A stretch of 17,523 bases of DNA from JAICNG01 sp035765135 (lineage in GTDB: Bacteria > Gemmatimonadota > Gemmatimonadetes > Gemmatimonadales > Gemmatimonadaceae), in NCBI GenBank assembly GCA_035765135.1, contig DASTYE010000298.1:1-17523 (forward strand), read 5' to 3'. The stretch's first letter is position 1. Each line of letters starts with the position of its first letter. A model generated the notes under the pieces. That model searched no databases, had not been told where the DNA came from, and saw only the letters and a list, made by a program, of their open reading frames with translations. A program made the translations under genes and the position numbers. Positions 1-7,846 of this stretch are shown in pieces.

Positions 1-1920
1 GTGCCAGATCGCCAGCGTGCAGCTCTTGGTGTTGTTCGCCAGGTCGTTGACCAACCAGGCGTCCTGCTCCGATCCGGCCTCGAAGGGGACGAAGGTCGAG
101 TTGTCGTTCAGGACGATGATGTGCCAGTCACCAATGTCCACGCTGTAGTAGCCTTTGCCGCGCGGACCGGCGCCGCTCGCGAAATAATCGAACGACCCAT
201 TGGCATTCCCCGTGTCGTATTCGTGGTTCCCGAGGTTCGCGAAGGTTCGATCGCGGTGCCGCCCCCACGTCGGGTCGTAGCACTTTGTGTAGTCCTCGAG
301 GCGGCCATTCGGGTACGCGTTGTCGCCAAGCGTGAAGACCGTGCCCTCGACGCCGTCCATCAGCTTTGCCGTCGACTCATCCCGGTTGTTCTTGCAGTTC
401 GAGATGTCGCCGGCAAGCATGATGACTTCCGGCGTTCCTGGCGGGCTGACGACCGCGGTCAGGGGGTCGGAGCCCTGGCGACCATTGTTGTCGACCACCC
501 GCACGGTCACCGCGTACTGCCCAGTTCCGGGGTAGGCGTGAGTTGCCGCGATGGGCGAGCTGGGGTCGGTGACGTCGCCCGTGCTCTCGGTCCCATCACC
601 CCACTCAATCGTATACGACCATGGGCCGTCGGTGAGGTGGTCCACGAACTCGGCGCTAACCGTGAAGGGTTGATCGGTGCGCAAGCGCCGATCCGGCCCG
701 CCGCGAACCGCCGGCGGCAGGTTCACGATCTCCACCGTGGCGGTCGCCGGCGCGCTCCTGTTGCCTTTGCTGTCGATGACGACGAGGGAGGCCGTGTACG
801 TGCCGAAGGCCGAATAGACGTGGATCGGCTGAGCTCCGGTGCCGAGGGGCGACCCATCACCGAAGTCCCATTCGTAGCTGAGCGGGAGGTCTCCCTGAGG
901 ATCCGATGACGCCAGTCCGTTGAACCGGACCGTGTCCTGGGAGACGTACGGCCCGCCTGGGTTGGCGATGGGCGGGGGAGATTGATGGCACGTGCCGGAG
1001 CCTGCGTCGCTGTAGGTCCCCGACACGGGGATGAATTCCCAGCTGTACGCCTCCGCATCGAGCGTGAGCTTGAGGATGCCGTGTGTTCCGGTGCTGCGCG
1101 CCTCGCTGTTCGCCCGAATGGTCTCGAAGACGTTGGATCCGGCACCGCCCGTGCCGACCACGAATTCCGTGATGCCGTACTGGTCGTCGCGAACACCTGC
1201 CGGCGTTTGCGGGGCGAACCGCTCGTAGAACTTGTAGTTCCCGTTGAGCACCAGCTCCACACCCGACGCGTACAGGACGTCCCAGACCGGCTTCAGGCTC
1301 GAGCGGTACGTGGTCGAGCGTGAGTAGAACATCGGCATGTGCCAATACGCCATCGTGCACACTTTCGTGGACGCCGCGAGATCGGCCTTGAGCCAGTTCA
1401 CCTGTGCCGACGTCGCGGTGGTGGACTGACTCGAGTTGAGCACGACAACGTGCCAGTCGCCGACGTCGTAGCTGTAGTAGCCGAGCGCACGATCGCCTGC
1501 GGCCGAACCGAAATAGTCGAAGTAGCCGGCGGCGCCGGGGACCTTGTAGTCCTGATCGCCCACGGCCGGACTCGTGATCGCCTTATGGCGCCCCCATGTC
1601 GGCCCGTAGCAGTTCGTGTAATCGGCCAACGTGAACGCCGAGTAGGCGTTGTCCCCGAGCGCCAACACCCGTGCCGGAGCGAGGCTGTCGATCAGGCGCA
1701 CGGTGGCCTCGTCGCCTGTCTTGGTGCAGTGGGCTATGTCGCTCGCGGCCACGATGATGTTCTGGGCGGCGGGGAGTACTTCGACCGCCGGCATGACGAT
1801 GTCTGTGGCGGCGCGCTCGGCGACTGGGGGCTCGGTGACACTCGGCTCCTGGCAGCTGAACACCACCAACAGGGACATGGCGGCGAGAGCCGACCGATTC
1901 GCGAACCGGGTAAAGCGCAT
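1..1920 (-). CDS. Exported double metallophosphoesterase with PKD repeats (3' end cut by window edge)
   Basis: The reading frame is open from ATG 1920 to the window edge, giving 640 codons with no stop, so the C-terminus is missing. The N-terminus looks like a lipoprotein signal (hydrophobic stretch about 11-22, VFSC with Cys23), so the protein probably acts outside the cytoplasm. MPE domain 1 spans about residues 55-310, PKD repeats about 317-400 (WDFGDG 351-356) and 405-492 (WGDG 440-443), and MPE domain 2 runs from about 499 to the edge. Domain 2 keeps the dinuclear metal motifs: AGDIS with D505, GDNAY with D533, GNHEY 564-568, and WH640. Domain 1 keeps D62, GDNAY (D90) and WH194, but has GDQDY (121-125) in place of GNHEY and NGNYKFYER (226-234) in place of GHDHNYER. 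It is therefore probably catalytically weak or dead. GAGGGG lies 6 nt before the ATG, inside a small hairpin (1925-1937). The substrate is unknown. Confidence 0.88.
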   Translation of the reverse strand, partial: MRFTRFANRSALAAMSLLVVFSCQEPSVTEPPVAERAATDIVMPAVEVLPAAQNIIVAASDIAHCTKTGDEATVRLIDSLAPARVLALGDNAYSAFTLADYTNCYGPTWGRHKAITSPAVGDQDYKVPGAAGYFDYFGSAAGDRALGYYSYDVGDWHVVVLNSSQSTTATSAQVNWLKADLAASTKVCTMAYWHMPMFYSRSTTYRSSLKPVWDVLYASGVELVLNGNYKFYERFAPQTPAGVRDDQYGITEFVVGTGGAGSNVFETIRANSEARSTGTHGILKLTLDAEAYSWEFIPVSGTYSDAGSGTCHQSPPPIANPGGPYVSQDTVRFNGLASSDPQGDLPLSYEWDFGDGSPLGTGAQPIHVYSAFGTYTASLVVIDSKGNRSAPATATVEIVNLPPAVRGGPDRRLRTDQPFTVSAEFVDHLTDGPWSYTIEWGDGTESTGDVTDPSSPIAATHAYPGTGQYAVTVRVVDNNGRQGSDPLTAVVSPPGTPEVIMLAGDISNCKNNRDESTAKLMDGVEGTVFTLGDNAYPNGRLEDYTKCYDPTWGRHRDRTFANLGNHEYDTGNANGSFDYFASGAGPRGKGYYSVDIGDWHIIVLNDNSTFVPFEAGSEQDAWLVNDLANNTKSCTLAIWH

Positions 1921-2446
1921 TTCAGACCCCTCGGGTCAGGGAGTGGTGGGACGGGGAGAGTGGGTGATGGCGGATGCGACATCGCATGCCGGGAATGCGG
2001 AACCGCCCGAATGCAGAAAGCATGCGCCGGTGTGCCACAACTTATCCTGTTACTGTAGAACGAGTTACGAGCGCGATCCGCGTTCGGGCGCGATCGTGCT
2101 GTCGCAGGTGCGCGCCATTTGTGTTGTGCGTCGGGCCCCGGAGAGGGTCGGCCCCACAAAACATGTGGCGGGATAGCCGCGGCTGTGGCGCCGGCTCGAC
2201 GCTTTCCGCCACGCGAGGGGCGGCCCTACTCAACTAAGCTAAGAAGAATCAATAAGTTACTGAGAAACACTCGTCCGCCGCTCATGGCACCGGGGATGCG
2301 AACGCGTGCCGTGCCACGAGGGCGCAGTCGCAACGCGACTCTGCCTACCCAGAGATCCGCAGCCACCGCGCTTCCGTCCGACGGCCCAGGCAAGTGACCG
2401 GGTGCCTGTCGGGCATCTCACGAAGCTATCTCCAGGAGTTATCTCG
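1921..2446. promoter_or_regulatory. 526-bp divergent intergenic region between the two phosphoesterase genes
   Basis: No convincing gene is seen; short ORFs here lack ribosome-binding sites and family resemblance. Two relatively AT-rich islands (about 2037-2070 and 2227-2275) stand out from the GC-rich surroundings. They are the best places for promoters of the minus-strand gene (start 1920) and plus-strand gene (start 2447), but no clear -35/-10 pair could be assigned. An inverted repeat, CGCATGC at 1983-1989 and GCATGCG at 2020-2026, could be an operator or a leader hairpin of the minus-strand gene. Confidence 0.35.
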
Positions 2447-5400
2447 ATGTCGCGTTCCGTCGTCCGCGCGGTTGCCTACGCCGTTGTCGCTCTTGCCGTC
2501 ACGGAGTGCTCCGAGCCGACCAGCCCCCTGCCGGTCCCCGTCGAAGCTACGGTCCCGCAGCTGACCCTGACCGACCTTGGTCCGTATCCCATCCTCGCTG
2601 GCGCGGGCGACGTCGCCAACTGCACGCTCGGCAACGACAACGACGAGTCCACGGCACGGCTGCTCGATGCGATCTTCGCGAATGGCCAGCCGGGTAACGT
2701 CATGCAGCTCGGCGAGCCCGACGAGACGGCTACCCCGGAGAACTACCCCGGCTGCTACGTCGATACGTGGGGGCGCCACAAGGCGATCACCCGCCCGATG
2801 CCGGGCAACAAGGACTACATCAACGGCAACCTCGACCACTACTTCCGCTACTGGGGAGCGGCGGCGGGCGAGGCGCCCGGCGCCTACTACTCGTTCGACG
2901 TGGGCGAGAACTGGCACGTCGTCGTGATCAACAGCAACAACACGTACGTGCCGACGAACTCCGAATCGGCACCTCAGGTCGCCTGGCTTCGCAACGACCT
3001 CTTGATGAACACCAAGCCGTGTATCGCGGCGTTCATGCACCACCCGCGGTTCTTCTCGTCGACGACGCCTAACGTCTCGACTGAAGCCGGCAGTCTGCGC
3101 CCGGTGTGGGACGAATTGTACAAGCACGGCGCCGAGTTCGTCGCGAGCGGCAATCGACACCACTATGAGCGCCTCAAGCCAATGGCTGCGGACGGCACCG
3201 TCGATGCCGCTCTTGGCGTGATCCAGTTCATCTCCGGTACGGGCGGAACGAGCCTCGGGCTTCCCCAGCCGACCACGGGAAGCATTCACCCGAACAGCGA
3301 CGTGCGCGGCATCGACTACGGTGTCGTGAAGTTCACGCTGAAGCCGGATAGCTACGATTGGCAGTTCGTTCCCGCCCGCAATCGCTTCAACGATGCCGGC
3401 TCGGCGACCTGTCATCCGCCGACGATCCCGGTCACCCTCCTCGTGTCGAGCTCCGCCGCATCGTCGGTTTACGGTCAGCCTGTCACCTTCACGGCGAAGG
3501 CCGAGGATGGTACCAGGTTCGTCCGCGTCGGCACCGTCAGCTTCATCTCTGGAGGCACGTGCGATGCTCCAGGCGAAGTCCTCGCGTCCGGGATCGAGCT
3601 GGACGCCACCGGCCGCGCCAGGACCACTGTCACCACGCTCGGTGTTTCTGGAAGTCCGCACACCGTCACCGCCTGTTATACGGGAGCAGGCAGCTACATA
3701 TCATCGAGCGGACAGGTGAGCCATTCGGTCACCCAGGCAACGGCAAGCGTCGCCCTGAGCGATCTCGTAGCCACGTATGACGGTCAGGCGAAGAGCGCGG
3801 TCGTCACGACGGTTCCGGAGGGGCTCGCCGTCACCGTCGTCTATACCGACGGCGAAGGTGTGGCTGTGACGCCGGTCAACGGCGGTGAGTACATGGTAAG
3901 CGCCACAGTCGCCGATCCGAACTACTCAGGCGGCGCCACGGACGTGTTCCGCATTGAGAAGGCGACGCCGAGCATCACGTGGGCAGACCCTGCCCCGATC
4001 GCGTACGGCACGCCGCTCAGCGGCACCCAGCTCAACGCCACCGCCTCGTTCAATGGTCAACCCGTGCCGGGCACCTTCACCTACACGCCGGCCGCGGGAA
4101 CCGTTCTCGATGCGGGACCGGATCAGGTCCTCTCGACGGACTTCGTCCCGGAGGCTGCAGGCAACTTCAACACTGTGCTGGGGACAACCGTTCTCATCTC
4201 GGTCGGCGGAGGCAGCCAGACGATCGACTTCCCGAGCCCTGGTGACAAGACGTTCGGAGATCCGCCTTTCGAGATCTTCGCAACGGCGACGTCTGGCCTC
4301 CCGGTTTCCTTCTCGGCTGCGGGGGCGTGCTCGGTAACAGGCAACACGGTGACCATCAATGAGGCGGGGAGCTGCACCCTCACCGCCTCACAGGGTGGCA
4401 GCGCCAATTACCAGCCGGCCGAGGACGTCGTTCGCACCATCGTCGTCGCGAAGAAGACGGCGACGGTGACGCTCAGCAACCTGTTCCACAACTACGATGG
4501 GCAGCCGAAGTCTGCATCCGCGTCGACCGATGCAACCGGTGAGAGCACGATCGAGCTGGTGTACCGGCTGAATGGGTTGGACGTCGCGCAGCCGACGGAG
4601 CCCGGCACGTATACCGTGGTCGCGACGCTCGTCAACGCCAACTATCAGGGCTCCGCGAGCGATGCGTTCATCATCAACGCGATTCCAGTCGCGGCCGCGG
4701 ATGCGTACTCGACCGACGAGGATGGCCTGCTCACGGTGGCAGCACCCGGAGTGATGGCGAACGATTCGGATGCCGATGGCGGCTCGCTGACGGTATCACT
4801 CCTGTCGACGACCACGAATGGCTCGCTGCAGCTGAATGCCGACGGTAGCTTCGCCTACGCTCCGAATCCGAATTTCAACGGCAGCGATGCGTTCACCTAC
4901 AGCATCGGCGATGGGAACGCGACCTCCAGCGCGGTCACCGTCTCGATCACCGTGAACGCGATCAACGACGCGCCAGCCGGCTTGCCGGATCGATACCACA
5001 CGGATGAGGACATCCCGCTGATCATCACCGCTCCCGGCGTACTCGCGAACGACACCGACGTCGACGGGGGGCAGAGTCTGCAAGCGATCGTCGAGACCGG
5101 ACCGTCGCACGGGACCCTCGTGCTGAACGCGGACGGCTCATTCGTCTACACGCCGGCCCTCGACTACAACGGCAGCGATGCGTTCACGTATCGGGCGAGC
5201 GACGGGACGGCGCTGTCGGCGCCGGTGACGGTCACGATCAGCATCAAGGCGGTCGATGATCTGATCACCGTCAAGGTGGACGTGATCCCGGGCTCGAGCA
5301 CGAATACCATTGCGTTAGGCGGAACGCAGACGCAGATCGTCTTCGCGGTGATCTCGTCCTCGACGTTCGATGCCGCGCAGATCGACCCGGCGAAGGTGAC

Positions 5401-5644
5401 GGTCGGCAATGGGGTGGGCGCCGAAGCGCCACTGGCGAGGAACGCCGACGGCACGTTCAAGTTCATCCTCACGGACGTTACCGGTGACGGCCGCCGCGAC
5501 TTCTACGCCTACGTGAACAAGGTCGACCTTACGAGCATCGGGGATCTGACCCTGACGACCAAGAAGCTGACGGTGAGGGGCGGCATGCTGGCCCCAGGCA
5601 CGACGCTCTTCCAAGGCTCCGACAAGGTGAACGTCGTCCGGTAG
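2447..5644 (+). CDS. Large exported protein: degenerate metallophosphoesterase domain plus MBG/Ig and cadherin-like repeats
   Basis: This is a 1065-residue protein. The start is ATG 2447 because AGGAG (2434-2438) sits 8 nt upstream and a signal-like hydrophobic stretch follows; the frame stays open further upstream (ATG 2306) but without a ribosome-binding site. A lipobox-like VTEC (Cys21) is present, though Glu at -1 is atypical. An MPE domain (about 45-325) resembles those of the divergent neighbour. It has AGAGD (D55), LGEPDE (89-93) instead of GDNAY, GNKDY (120-124) instead of GNHEY, HHPRF (198-202), and GNRHHYER (235-242) instead of GHDHNYER, so several metal ligands are gone. An Ig-like repeat (about 326-433), four MBG-type repeats (about 434-745) and two cadherin-like repeats with NGSDAFTY (about 746-935) follow. 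The C-terminal domain (about 938-1065) begins VDVIPGSSTNTI and contains DVTGDGRRDF, as in cell-surface C-terminal modules. The likely role is adhesive or ligand-binding rather than hydrolytic (inference). Confidence 0.9.
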   Translation: MSRSVVRAVAYAVVALAVTECSEPTSPLPVPVEATVPQLTLTDLGPYPILAGAGDVANCTLGNDNDESTARLLDAIFANGQPGNVMQLGEPDETATPENYPGCYVDTWGRHKAITRPMPGNKDYINGNLDHYFRYWGAAAGEAPGAYYSFDVGENWHVVVINSNNTYVPTNSESAPQVAWLRNDLLMNTKPCIAAFMHHPRFFSSTTPNVSTEAGSLRPVWDELYKHGAEFVASGNRHHYERLKPMAADGTVDAALGVIQFISGTGGTSLGLPQPTTGSIHPNSDVRGIDYGVVKFTLKPDSYDWQFVPARNRFNDAGSATCHPPTIPVTLLVSSSAASSVYGQPVTFTAKAEDGTRFVRVGTVSFISGGTCDAPGEVLASGIELDATGRARTTVTTLGVSGSPHTVTACYTGAGSYISSSGQVSHSVTQATASVALSDLVATYDGQAKSAVVTTVPEGLAVTVVYTDGEGVAVTPVNGGEYMVSATVADPNYSGGATDVFRIEKATPSITWADPAPIAYGTPLSGTQLNATASFNGQPVPGTFTYTPAAGTVLDAGPDQVLSTDFVPEAAGNFNTVLGTTVLISVGGGSQTIDFPSPGDKTFGDPPFEIFATATSGLPVSFSAAGACSVTGNTVTINEAGSCTLTASQGGSANYQPAEDVVRTIVVAKKTATVTLSNLFHNYDGQPKSASASTDATGESTIELVYRLNGLDVAQPTEPGTYTVVATLVNANYQGSASDAFIINAIPVAAADAYSTDEDGLLTVAAPGVMANDSDADGGSLTVSLLSTTTNGSLQLNADGSFAYAPNPNFNGSDAFTYSIGDGNATSSAVTVSITVNAINDAPAGLPDRYHTDEDIPLIITAPGVLANDTDVDGGQSLQAIVETGPSHGTLVLNADGSFVYTPALDYNGSDAFTYRASDGTALSAPVTVTISIKAVDDLITVKVDVIPGSSTNTIALGGTQTQIVFAVISSSTFDAAQIDPAKVTVGNGVGAEAPLARNADGTFKFILTDVTGDGRRDFYAYVNKVDLTSIGDLTLTTKKLTVRGGMLAPGTTLFQGSDKVNVVR

Positions 5645-5726
5645 GCGAATCGCGAGGCTCGAAAGACGCAGGTGGCATGGGCGTTGCCGACCGTGACGCG
5701 GATCACAGAACACGGGAGGGACGCCC

Positions 5727-6467
5727 ATGCTTCGCGAGGTACGCCAACGGTTGAAAGATCGAGTTCCGCGCGAGCGGAGAGGGAGATACTCCATCCGCAG
5801 GCATTTCGGCCGTCTTCGCCGGGAAGGACGGCTACCACGGCTTGGGATGGCCGGTGCCGCACTCCTGACGATTGGTGGCCTCGCATTCGGCCGGTGTGAC
5901 GCGTCGAGTATCACCGGGCCGAGCAGCTCGGCCACCGGGATGCCGGTCGCAAACACGGTGGTCGGCGGATCCATCGCCACGTCGTCCGCCGGCCTTGGAT
6001 CCGAGACCTTCAAGGAAAACGTCGTGGAACGCAATGTGGTGTTCAGCGGAGTCAATCCGTGCAACGGCGACGTGGTCAAGGCCTTCGGAAAGCGCCACGA
6101 CAAGATCAAGATCGTCGCCTCACCCACATCGTTCGCAACGGACCATCACATCAACGACTCGTTCCGCGGCGAGGCGATCGAGAACCCGTCCCAGGCTTAC
6201 ACAGGCAGCGACGTTCACAGCGACCGCTTCGAGATCGGGATGGACGGCGTTGAACACCGCGAGCTGACCAACGAGCACCTCATCTCCCAGGGTCCAGCCC
6301 CGAACTGGATTCTCCATGTCCATCAGCGGTCGGATTTCCGCTTCGACGATCCTCTCAATCCGACGGTGACCTTCAAGGCTCACGCGTCATGCCCGCCCGA
6401 GAGCCAATGCACAATGCCCGGTGGGTGCGTGGACCGGGAGCTGTCCGTGGTGTCCGTGACCCCGTGA
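5727..6467 (+). CDS. Predicted secreted protein with NPCNGD motif, function unknown
   Basis: This is a 246-residue protein of unknown function. The start is supported by GGGAGG (5715-5720), 6 nt before ATG 5727. The first 38 residues are very Arg-rich, followed by one hydrophobic segment (about 39-55, MAGAALLTIGGLAFG). It could be an unusually long signal peptide or an N-terminal membrane anchor; a later start at the Met near residue 41 would give a conventional signal peptide. The mature part contains the phrase VVFSGVNPCNGD and alternating beta-rich segments. It resembles small secreted Gemmatimonadota proteins with an NPCNGE-type motif that I recall only from general impression. Several C-terminal cysteines (CPPESQC, GGC) could form disulfides, consistent with export. 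It lies 82 bp after the large surface protein on the same strand and may be co-transcribed with it. Confidence 0.75.
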   Translation: MLREVRQRLKDRVPRERRGRYSIRRHFGRLRREGRLPRLGMAGAALLTIGGLAFGRCDASSITGPSSSATGMPVANTVVGGSIATSSAGLGSETFKENVVERNVVFSGVNPCNGDVVKAFGKRHDKIKIVASPTSFATDHHINDSFRGEAIENPSQAYTGSDVHSDRFEIGMDGVEHRELTNEHLISQGPAPNWILHVHQRSDFRFDDPLNPTVTFKAHASCPPESQCTMPGGCVDRELSVVSVTP

Positions 6468-6817
6468 GGCGTTCCCGCAGTGTGACCTAGTCGGCCGCTG
6501 AACGAGCGAGAGCCTGCGGGGCCGCGGTGATCGCCGCCCGCCCCGCCGCTTTGCCGGACCCAGCGCACGGCCTCGACCGTGCGCGCGGCTTACGTTTCCA
6601 CCTGGCCTCCGTGTCATCGGCTTTGTGGAGGGCGCGCCACAGTAACGCGGTGCATTGCCGCCGAACAGGTCGGCGAAGACGCAGGTGGCGAGGCGTAACT
6701 CCCGCTCAGCGCCTAACTTGCGCATGGCAGCGCCCAGCGGTGTTCACGCGTCTCGATTTTGCTTATCCCCTCGCGGGCACGAAGGGCGCAGATTGATCTG
6801 GACCAAGGAGACAGTCG
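6468..6817. other. 350-bp intergenic gap upstream of the SDR gene
   Basis: No supported gene is visible; ORFs on either strand lack start signals and recognisable protein sequence. The left part holds a GC-rich hairpin (6516-6546) that may end the upstream transcript. The promoter of the gene at 6818 should lie in the right part, but no clear -35/-10 pair is visible. Confidence 0.4.
6516..6546 (+). terminator. GC-rich stem-loop after the secreted-protein gene
   Basis: GCGGGG (6516-6521) pairs with CCCCGC (6541-6546). Inside it, GCGGT (6524-6528) pairs with GCCGC (6533-6537; one wobble) around a GATC loop, with small internal bulges. It sits about 50 bp after the stop at 6467. There is no U-tract, so intrinsic termination is uncertain. 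Confidence 0.35.
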
Positions 6818-7801
6818 ATGAAGCACGCATTGGTAACTGGAGGGGCCGGGTTCATCGGAAGCCACGTCGTTGACCGTCTGCTGGGTGAGGGATGGCGGGT
6901 AACGACGCTCGATAACTTCGACTCCTTTTACGACAGGACCCTCAAGGAGCAAAACGTCGCGGGGCACCGCTCGCATCACGCGTATACGCTGCTCGAGGGC
7001 GATATCCGCGACTGGCAAATGCTCGACAGCCTGCGCGACGATTACGATGTGATCGTTCACCTCGCCGCGCGCGCAGGAGTGCGGCCGTCGATCGAGCAGC
7101 CGCGGCTGTACCAGGAGGTCAACGTCGCGGGCACGCAGAACATGCTGGAGTTCGCGCGGACGCGTGATATCCGTCAGTTCGTCTTCGCGTCATCCAGCAG
7201 TGTCTATGGAGTGAATCCCAACGTGCCGTGGAGTGAGGACGAAGTCGTGCTGCGTCCCATCAGTCCCTACGCCAGCACGAAGGTCAGCTGCGAGCTGCTC
7301 GGCCACGCGTACAGTCACCTGTACGGGACGCGCTTCCTCGCGCTTCGCTTCTTCACCGTCTACGGACCACGGCAGCGTCCCGATCTGGCGATCCGCAAGT
7401 TCGCCGAGCGGATGCTGCGTGGCGAGCGCATTCCGCTGTTCGGAAGTGGCGAGACGCGTCGCGACTACACCTTCGTCGACGACACGGTCTCGGGCATTCG
7501 CGCGGCCATGGACTATGAAGGGAGTACGTACGAGACCATCAACCTCGGCAACGATCACGCGGTGAGCCTGTCCGAGCTCGTCTCCGAGCTCGAGGCGGTC
7601 CTCGGCGTCCGGGCCAACGTGCAGCGCCTGGGCGATCAGCCGGGTGATGTGCCACAGACGTGGGCCAATATCGACAAGGCACGCAAGCTCCTTGGGTACA
7701 ACCCGCAGACGCGCCTGCGCGAAGGGCTCGAGAAGTTCGCGGTGTGGCTGGAGTGCGCCTCCGTGGAGCCGGCGACCGCGAGTCGCGAGCCGGTCGGCTG
7801 A
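6818..7801 (+). CDS. NAD-dependent epimerase/dehydratase (UDP-sugar 4-epimerase type, extended SDR)
   Basis: This 327-residue cytoplasmic enzyme is probably a nucleotide-sugar epimerase that makes precursors for surface polysaccharide or glycoconjugates. An extended-SDR Rossmann fold is clear: GGAGFIGSH at 8-16, Asp32 at the end of beta-2 (NAD preference), and LAARAGVRPS in the active-site region. The catalytic triad region is SSSSVYG (125-131) with Tyr151 and Lys155 in YASTK. FFTVYGPRQRPDLAI is the phrase typical of UDP-glucuronate/UDP-glucose 4-epimerase relatives, and the C-terminal part carries the usual RDYTFVDD and INLGN motifs. Length matches the family. AAGGAG (6805-6810) lies 7 nt before the ATG. 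It stands alone, convergent with the exporter gene downstream, so it is not part of the RiPP operon transcript. The exact sugar cannot be read from the sequence. Confidence 0.92.
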   Translation: MKHALVTGGAGFIGSHVVDRLLGEGWRVTTLDNFDSFYDRTLKEQNVAGHRSHHAYTLLEGDIRDWQMLDSLRDDYDVIVHLAARAGVRPSIEQPRLYQEVNVAGTQNMLEFARTRDIRQFVFASSSSVYGVNPNVPWSEDEVVLRPISPYASTKVSCELLGHAYSHLYGTRFLALRFFTVYGPRQRPDLAIRKFAERMLRGERIPLFGSGETRRDYTFVDDTVSGIRAAMDYEGSTYETINLGNDHAVSLSELVSELEAVLGVRANVQRLGDQPGDVPQTWANIDKARKLLGYNPQTRLREGLEKFAVWLECASVEPATASREPVG

Positions 7802-7823
7802 TCGAGTGCACGGACCAGGGCGT

Positions 7824-7846
7824 GTGGCGGCCTAACGAGCCGCCAC
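7824..7846. terminator. Bidirectional hairpin between the epimerase and exporter genes
   Basis: GTGGCGGC (7824-7831) and GCCGCCAC (7839-7846) form a perfect 8-bp stem with a 7-nt loop, 22 bp after the epimerase stop. It overlaps the last codons of the convergent ABC gene (stop codon 7832-7834 in the loop). Placement between convergent genes suits a shared terminator, although U-tracts are lacking. Confidence 0.55.

Noticed and set aside
1..2058. Long plus-strand ORFs (1-909 and 1339-2058)
   Set aside because: They are shadows of the minus-strand phosphoesterase gene, whose frame shows clear MPE and PKD motifs; the plus-strand translations resemble no family.
2426..3661. Minus-strand ORF of about 410 codons under the large surface-protein gene
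   Set aside because: The plus-strand frame has clear MPE and Ig-like motifs; the reverse frame is Arg/Val-rich, a typical GC-rich shadow.
6818..7801. The epimerase as a member of the RiPP pathway
   Set aside because: It is convergent with the operon and separated by a hairpin; nothing in the sequence links it to the peptide, though it could supply a sugar nucleotide.
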